Assembly: GCA_022791735.1 (NCBI GenBank)
Contig: JAAVZQ010000029.1
Coordinates: 1 to 7,958, forward strand
DNA: 7,958 nucleotides
Origin: Clostridia bacterium
Lineage (GTDB): Bacteria; Bacillota; Clostridia; TANB77; CAG-508
Direction: 5' to 3'
Part shown: positions 1 through 5,346 of the stretch, in pieces
How the letters are laid out: each line of letters starts with the position of its first letter
Position numbering within the stretch: the stretch's first letter is position 1
Program-made: the position numbers and the translations under genes
Notes under the pieces: model-generated
Seen by the model: the letters and a program-made list of their open reading frames with translations, nothing else
Told to the model about the DNA's origin: nothing
Database searches by the model: none

Positions 1-405
1 CACTAACAAAATTATATCATAGGTGTCTTTGTTTTTTTATTTTTTCTTTTAATTTTTTCCCCAGATTATTTTACTCATATATGTAATCGTGGATTAGTAG
101 CGACAAAATACACCAAGGAGGTGCGGTTGCGGCGCCAACAGCAGGAAAGATTTTAAGTGAGGTGCTTCCATATATGGAAGTAAAAAAAGAAGAAGAAAAA
201 AAAGAAAAAGTAACAGTCCCAAATATTATTGGACTTACAATAAAAGAAGCAAATAAAGTTTTAGAGGATGTACGGCTTAGCACTTAAGCTAAATGTGCAA
301 GACGAAACAGGAATAGATAAATCAGTGACAACAATAACTGAACAAATTCCTAAAAAAGGAATTAGCATTGAAAAAGGAACTAGTATTATATGTGAAATCA
401 AGTAA
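1..405 (+). pseudogene. Frameshifted 3' remnant of a SpoVD/PBP2-type penicillin-binding protein with PASTA domain
   Basis: Seen: from 105 to 272 one frame encodes K-I-H-Q-G-G-A-V-A-A-P-T-A-G-K-I, then LSEVLPYMEV, a Lys/Glu linker and VTVPNIIGLTIKEANKVLEDV. This is the usual end of a class B PBP transpeptidase domain followed by the start of a PASTA domain (V-P-x-x-x-G-x-x-x-x-x-A). An extra C at about 273 sends this frame to a stop a few codons later. Skipping that base continues the PASTA domain as GLALKLNVQDE to a natural stop at 403-405. A second shift at about 95 (extra T) is needed to join an upstream VIVD-like strand (83-94). The T-rich stretch 28-58 does not fit the family. Known: such proteins make septal or spore-cortex peptidoglycan, and PASTA domains bind peptidoglycan or muropeptides. 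Inferred: a decayed copy, since at least two frameshifts are needed; base-calling errors are the alternative. The 5' part lies outside the window or is lost. Confidence 0.75.
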
Positions 406-433
406 TATGGTAAAATAAATTACTGCTTATTTG

Positions 434-463
434 TTAACAAAATAGAGAAAATGCAAATAAAAT
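434..463 (+). promoter_or_regulatory. Weak candidate promoter upstream of the small ORF
   Basis: A TTAACA-like -35 (434-439) and a TAAAAT -10 (458-463) are separated by 18 bases. In DNA this AT-rich such matches arise often by chance, there is no extended -10 TG, and the only thing it could drive is the doubtful ORF at 490. The rest of 406-489 shows nothing else recognisable. Confidence 0.18.
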
Positions 464-489
464 GTTAATAGAAAGAGGGGGGAATATGA

Positions 490-576
490 GTGGCAGCACA
501 CACATTTGATGCTTTTTGGAAAAGACTATCAGATTATAATTATTATGATTATAGAGGCATACATATAGAATTTTAG
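490..576 (+). CDS. Possible 28-residue small protein or decayed gene start
   Basis: A GTG at 490 opens 28 codons (MAAHTFDAFWKRLSDYNYYD, then eight more residues ending in IHIEF) and a TAG stop at 574-576. A purine-rich AGAGGGGGG (474-482) lies seven bases upstream, good spacing for GTG-490. The nearer ATG at 485 is too close to it and yields only seven codons. The peptide is rich in aromatic residues (Phe, Trp, Tyr), has no membrane segment and is not a family I recognise. It sits between a pseudogene and a promoter, so it may be the broken start of a lost downstream gene or a chance ORF. The strong Shine-Dalgarno-like sequence is the main reason to list it. Confidence 0.27.
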   Translation: MAAHTFDAFWKRLSDYNYYDYRGIHIEF

Positions 577-584
577 AATAAATG

Positions 585-613
585 TTTACTTAAATAGAAA
601 AATATGTTATAAT
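585..613 (+). promoter_or_regulatory. Sigma-A-type extended -10 promoter for the NPCBM/dockerin gene
   Basis: TTTACT (585-590) serves as -35, then a 17-base spacer, then a consensus TATAAT (608-613) preceded by TG at 605-606 plus one base (extended -10). Transcription would start around 620, leaving a short leader of roughly 25-30 bases before the GTG start at 648. The leader is too short for a riboswitch. The same extended -10 recurs before the next gene. Confidence 0.75.
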
Positions 614-634
614 ATATATAATATTTAGGAAAAT

Positions 635-640
635 GGAGGT
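635..640 (+). promoter_or_regulatory. Ribosome binding site that fixes the GTG start at 648
   Basis: GGAGGT lies seven bases before GTG-648. An in-frame ATG exists at 660 (codon 5), but it would be 19 bases from the Shine-Dalgarno, so GTG-648 is preferred. Confidence 0.8.
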
Positions 641-647
641 ATTTTAG

Positions 648-3600
648 GTGAAAAGGAATATGAAAAATAAAAAAGTAAAACTATTATTTATAACCATTAG
701 TAGTTTTGTTTTAATATTGATGGTATTTTTATCACTAAGAAATAGCTTTTTAGAGAAAACTGATGAAGAAATAAGTAGTGCAAAAGAAACTATAATTGAA
801 ACAATAAATGTACCATTAGAAAAATATGGTGTAGGTGAAGAACAAGATTTTATATATTTATCTGATATACATGCAAAAAATGATGGAGCAGTAAAAAAAG
901 CACAATCAGGTTGGGGAAGTATTGGATTAGATAAAGCAAGTGATAATTCACTAATATCTGTAAAAATAGAAGGAGGATATTACTCTTTCCCAAAAGGTAT
1001 ATGGGCACATGCAAGTTCTGAACTAATATATGATTTTACTAATTATAGTCAATATGACTTTTTTACAGCATATATAGGTTTGAATAAAACTGCTTCAAGT
1101 TCAAGCAATGGTGTAAAATTCTATATTTATACTTCAAGTGACGGAAAAACATGGAATTTGCAAACACCTGAAAACCCAGATGTAGTAAGAGCAGGAGATA
1201 ATGCCACTTTTGTTAAAATAAATATACAAAATGAGAAGTTTTTAAGATTAATAGCAAATGATAATGGTGCTAATGGAAATGACCATTCTGTTTATGCTGA
1301 TGCAAAATTGATAAAATCTACATATAAAGAACCAGGAGAAGAGTTAGTACCAGATATAGAAGAATTAGATAATGAAATAAAGAATAAGTTTCCAAATGGG
1401 AATACAGCAAATTTAACAGAAGCAAAGCGTAAAGAGTATGAAACTTTACTTTTCAAAAGAGAGCTTATTAACAATGTAGGAACATTTGCATTAAGAAAAT
1501 TTTTAAGTGCAAGTGAAGAAAATGAAGCAACATACGAATGGCTTACAGAAACACCAGATGTTCTTAAATTATATGTACTAGGAGGAACACCAGAGGGTGG
1601 GAACTATTATAGTTCATTAACTCAACTTTCTAGACTTTACAATGAATATGAAATAGATTTTACAAATACAACACGTCTAGGAAACAAGTGGAATCCAAAC
1701 TTAACTTATGGAGATTTATACAAAAAAATGGCAATTACACTTTCTTTAACACATGCACAACCAGTTAGACTATGGATGCAACCAAGCGCAGCAGAAAATC
1801 AATCAGATGCACTTAAACGTTATGCAATATTTAAATATTTGCATAAAAATGAAAAACTTGTAGTAACTAGAAATGATGAAGGTGAACCAGTAATAGATAT
1901 TACACCATGGTTTGAAACTTTGCAAATTGAAGAAATGCGCTTTATAATGAATAATGCAATAGATGATGAAGAAATTCTATGGTTAAATGCATATGTGCAA
2001 CAAAACATAGATGAAAATCAAAGTAGAGTATGGTCGTATTTAACACCACACCCATATATGGCTTATGTATGGCCAAATTACGGAAATTCGATTTATTATG
2101 ATGAAGCAAATAAAGCGTATTTTAATGAGCAATTTGGTATAAAAAATGCAAAAGATAGTGAAGAAAAAACAGGAATGTTTGATTTAGAATACACTATACC
2201 AGGAGGAAAAGAGAATCCAACATATACAATAAAGATAACAAGAGGTACTACAGACTATAAACTATACAAAGTATGGATGAATTTTAGAAACAAATTTGGA
2301 ACTGGAGCAGTTTGTGGAGGTATATCAAAAACAGGCTCAAACATTCGTACAACACATGGAATACCAGCAACAGTTATTGGGCAACCAGGACATGCAGCCC
2401 TTCTATACTATACAAAAGTTGATGACCCAGCAAATCCAGCTTATGGAAAAGGTTACTGGGGAATAGATAATGATGTAAGCGGTTGGACATTATCAGAAAA
2501 AGGCGAAAGAATGTTACTAGGTTGGGGAAATGATAGATATAGTAGAGGATATTCTGTAGTATATATGATACTTGCACAAGAAGCAATAAACAACTATGAT
2601 AATCTAGTAAAATGTGAAGAAGAAGTTATGCGTGCAAAACTATATAATGGGGATTTAGCAAAACAAGAAGAAATATATAGAAAAGCAATAGAAATACAAC
2701 CTATAAACATAGATGCATGGTATGGGTTAATTAATGTATATAATCAAAGTACTACAAAGACAGAAAATGATTACTATGATTTAGCAGAAGACTTAGCAGA
2801 AAATTTAAAATGTTTTCCACTTCCAATGTACCACTTAACAAATTTAATCAAACCAAAATTGACAAGTGTAGAAAACTCATTTAGATTTACTCTTTTACAA
2901 ACTAGAACATTAGAAGAAGGTTCAACTTATAATGGCAGTGAAGTTTTACAACCGTCTGTAACAAGAATAGAAGCAAACCATTTATTAGGAAAATTAGATA
3001 AAACACTTGCAACATTTTCATTTGATGGAGAAGATGCAGGAAAGATTGTATTATCAAGTAGATATGATACTAGTGGAATCCGTTGGGATTATTGTTTAGG
3101 AGGAGAGGCAAAAGCACTAGCAGGAAAGCAGAATTATACAGAAGTTTCATTTACAGCAAATGAGCCACATAAGTTGCAATTAACAAAAAATCAAATAAAT
3201 AGTATTACAGCAGAAAATGACATATATATTCATATTGTTGGTACAGGATATGAAGCAGAAAATTTATATAAGATTGATATAACAACACAGGCAAATATAG
3301 CAAATCTTTATGCTAATGATTTAGAAAATAGGGTAATAGGAGTTAATTTAAATACAGAATGGCGTTATAATGAGAATGATAATTGGATTTCATATAAAGT
3401 AGCTTCACCAGATTTAACAGGAAATAAAACTGTGCAAGTAAGGCAAGCAGCGACAGGAACAAAACTTGCAAGTGAAGCAACAGAACTTTATAGATTTACT
3501 CCAAATAATGATACAGATATAAGAAAATATGTACCAATAGCACGTTTATCAATTGCAGGAGTTTCTACTGAAGCAACAAGCCAAGGCAGACATGCGACAA

Positions 3601-5168
3601 ACGCAATTGACGGAAATTACAATACAAATTGGCATTCGGCATGGAATGGAACAGATACACAAAGATTTATAACAATTAAATTAGATAGCCCGATTAATCT
3701 CTCAGAGGTAGAATATGTACCAGGCGCTGGAGGAAATGGAAGAATAATAGATGGAACAATTTATGGAAGTATGGATGGAGAAAATTGGGAAGTTTTAAAA
3801 ACAGTGACCAATTTGCAATATACAGGTAATGCCAATGCATATGAATTTGGATTTAACAATACTAAAAATTTTGAAATAGAAAATCATCCAGAAGTACAAT
3901 ATGTAAAAATAGTAGCAAATAGAGCGTCAAATGGAAATTGGTTTACAGTTAGAATGTTTAACTTTTATGAAGATGTAACAAATCGCGCATTAATTCCAAC
4001 AGCAGATATAGCTTACAGCCCAGATACTACAACAAACGGAGAAGTTATTGCAAGACTTGTAAATCCAAGTACAAAAATTACTATTACCAATAATGGTGGA
4101 AGTGATACTTATGTATTTACAGAAAATAATAAACCGTTTACATTTGAGTTTGTAGATGAGAATGGTACTAAAGGTAGTGCAACAGCTAATGTTACATGGA
4201 TTGATAAAGATATACCAACAGCTGAGATTAAATATAATCTAGATAATGATAGGAATTTAGTAGTTCTATTGGGTGATATCAATGAAAATGTATACTTATT
4301 AAATGAAAACAATGAAAAAATGAACTATATAGAAGTAAAAGACGGAAAAGTAGTAGCTATTCAATATTTAGATGCTTCTGGTGATATATATAAGACAACT
4401 GAAGTAGACGAAAATGGAATAGTAACCAAAGTTACATATAAAAACACAACGGGTGTAGCTGAAAATGTTGCTATTTACAGTGCAACAGTAAGAGATGGTG
4501 TAATTACTGCTGATAGTGAAGAATATTTTGATGCTGAAGGAAATTCTATAGATCCTGAAACTATATCAGCTGAGGACAAAGAAGTATTAAGAGGTATAAG
4601 ACAATCTATAACAAATCCACTTGAACATACCTTTGAAACAAGTGGAGAGTATGAATTTAAACTACTTGATAAAGCAAGTAATATGGCATATAAAAGTATA
4701 AAAGTGGATTATATAGATAATGATACTACAATACTTGCAAGTGATATTACATATAGTACCACAGCACCAACTAGTAAGCCTGTTGTAGCAACAATAAATC
4801 CATATATAATTGATACAGAGGGTAAAAATGTAAATGTAGAAATCGTAAATAATAATAAAAGTAATACATATACATTTACAGAAAATGGAGAATTTACTTT
4901 TGAGTATAAAAACGTATTAGATACTAACAATTGGGAAGTAAAAACACATACAGCAAAAGTGGACTGGATTACACCTGTAATAAAAGGAGATTTAGATAAA
5001 GATGGAAAAATAACTCCAAATGATTTAGCAAAATTGAAATTACATTGTATAAAATTAAATTTATTACAAGGTGAAGATCTAGAAATAGGTGACCTTGATG
5101 GAGACGGACAAATAACAATGAATGATATTGCTAGAATAAAATTAATGATAATTGGACTAATAAAATAA
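648..5168 (+). CDS. Large surface protein: NPCBM, transglutaminase-like site, TPR-like, F5/8C, Ig-like, dockerin
   Basis: This 1506-residue protein is predicted to lie outside the cell. Residues 10-31 are one hydrophobic helix after a Lys-rich start, with no clear signal peptidase site, so it may stay as a membrane anchor. Residues about 67-225 are an NPCBM carbohydrate-binding module (YLSD, GWG, KGIWAHASSELIYDF, NDHSVYADA). Residues 240-550 are unrecognised and contain the THAQPVRLW segment (368-376). A transglutaminase/papain-like site follows: Cys556 in GAVCGG, His582 in GQPGHAALLYY, Asp607 in WGIDND. Residues 661-700 look like a TPR. Residues 730-955 look like beta modules. An F5/8 type C domain spans about 962-1110 (ATNAIDGNYNTNWHSAWNG). 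Three Ig-like modules follow (1117-1186, 1187-1361 with a large insertion, 1362-1444), then a two-repeat dockerin (1447-1506). The lectin-like modules suggest glycan or glycoprotein targeting; the enzymatic role (peptidase, amidase or transglutaminase) is inferred from the triad only. It has its own promoter, and a hairpin follows the stop. Confidence 0.9.
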   Translation: MKRNMKNKKVKLLFITISSFVLILMVFLSLRNSFLEKTDEEISSAKETIIETINVPLEKYGVGEEQDFIYLSDIHAKNDGAVKKAQSGWGSIGLDKASDNSLISVKIEGGYYSFPKGIWAHASSELIYDFTNYSQYDFFTAYIGLNKTASSSSNGVKFYIYTSSDGKTWNLQTPENPDVVRAGDNATFVKINIQNEKFLRLIANDNGANGNDHSVYADAKLIKSTYKEPGEELVPDIEELDNEIKNKFPNGNTANLTEAKRKEYETLLFKRELINNVGTFALRKFLSASEENEATYEWLTETPDVLKLYVLGGTPEGGNYYSSLTQLSRLYNEYEIDFTNTTRLGNKWNPNLTYGDLYKKMAITLSLTHAQPVRLWMQPSAAENQSDALKRYAIFKYLHKNEKLVVTRNDEGEPVIDITPWFETLQIEEMRFIMNNAIDDEEILWLNAYVQQNIDENQSRVWSYLTPHPYMAYVWPNYGNSIYYDEANKAYFNEQFGIKNAKDSEEKTGMFDLEYTIPGGKENPTYTIKITRGTTDYKLYKVWMNFRNKFGTGAVCGGISKTGSNIRTTHGIPATVIGQPGHAALLYYTKVDDPANPAYGKGYWGIDNDVSGWTLSEKGERMLLGWGNDRYSRGYSVVYMILAQEAINNYDNLVKCEEEVMRAKLYNGDLAKQEEIYRKAIEIQPINIDAWYGLINVYNQSTTKTENDYYDLAEDLAENLKCFPLPMYHLTNLIKPKLTSVENSFRFTLLQTRTLEEGSTYNGSEVLQPSVTRIEANHLLGKLDKTLATFSFDGEDAGKIVLSSRYDTSGIRWDYCLGGEAKALAGKQNYTEVSFTANEPHKLQLTKNQINSITAENDIYIHIVGTGYEAENLYKIDITTQANIANLYANDLENRVIGVNLNTEWRYNENDNWISYKVASPDLTGNKTVQVRQAATGTKLASEATELYRFTPNNDTDIRKYVPIARLSIAGVSTEATSQGRHATNAIDGNYNTNWHSAWNGTDTQRFITIKLDSPINLSEVEYVPGAGGNGRIIDGTIYGSMDGENWEVLKTVTNLQYTGNANAYEFGFNNTKNFEIENHPEVQYVKIVANRASNGNWFTVRMFNFYEDVTNRALIPTADIAYSPDTTTNGEVIARLVNPSTKITITNNGGSDTYVFTENNKPFTFEFVDENGTKGSATANVTWIDKDIPTAEIKYNLDNDRNLVVLLGDINENVYLLNENNEKMNYIEVKDGKVVAIQYLDASGDIYKTTEVDENGIVTKVTYKNTTGVAENVAIYSATVRDGVITADSEEYFDAEGNSIDPETISAEDKEVLRGIRQSITNPLEHTFETSGEYEFKLLDKASNMAYKSIKVDYIDNDTTILASDITYSTTAPTSKPVVATINPYIIDTEGKNVNVEIVNNNKSNTYTFTENGEFTFEYKNVLDTNNWEVKTHTAKVDWITPVIKGDLDKDGKITPNDLAKLKLHCIKLNLLQGEDLEIGDLDGDGQITMNDIARIKLMIIGLIK

Positions 5169-5174
5169 TCATAT

Positions 5175-5214
5175 AACTCGCTTTTATGCTAATTTATTAG
5201 CATAAAAGCGAGTT
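5175..5214 (+). terminator. Perfect 18-bp hairpin after the dockerin gene
   Basis: Arms 5175-5192 and 5197-5214 are exact reverse complements around a TTTA loop, beginning six bases after the TAA stop. The base of the stem carries the GC-richer ACTCGC/GCGAGT pairs. Only a short T run (TTTG) follows, so it is not a textbook intrinsic terminator. It could still stop transcription, or protect the 3' end of the mRNA. The separate promoter downstream fits a transcription boundary here. Confidence 0.75.
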
Positions 5215-5268
5215 TGTCATTAATTAAAACAAATTGTAATATAAAGCAAAATTTTAATATATAAAAGG

Positions 5269-5297
5269 TTGAATAGTCGATAAGTATATGTTATAAT
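5269..5297 (+). promoter_or_regulatory. Sigma-A-type extended -10 promoter for the secreted transglutaminase gene
   Basis: TTGAAT (5269-5274), a 17-base spacer and TATAAT (5292-5297) with TG at 5289-5290 form a strong promoter. The TATGTTATAAT block is identical to that of the upstream gene. A leader of about 40 bases runs to the AGGAGG (5332-5337), which lies nine bases before the ATG. The rest of the gap 5215-5346 shows no other element. Confidence 0.78.
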
Positions 5298-5346
5298 TAA
5301 AGTGTTATAAAATATAATTACAAAGGTAAAAAGGAGGAAGGATTTT

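Noticed and set aside
71..283. Minus-strand ORF of 70 codons
   Set aside because: It opposes the penicillin-binding protein remnant, whose plus-strand translation matches known family motifs; the minus product is a Ser/Phe-rich shadow without a ribosome binding site.
431..440. TTGTTAACAA palindrome as an operator
   Set aside because: A single short AT-rich palindrome with no second copy near either main promoter; expected by chance at this base composition.
1117..5165. Cell-wall sorting signal (LPXTG) at the end of the first protein
   Set aside because: No LPXTG-like motif, hydrophobic segment or basic tail is present; the C-terminus is a dockerin instead.
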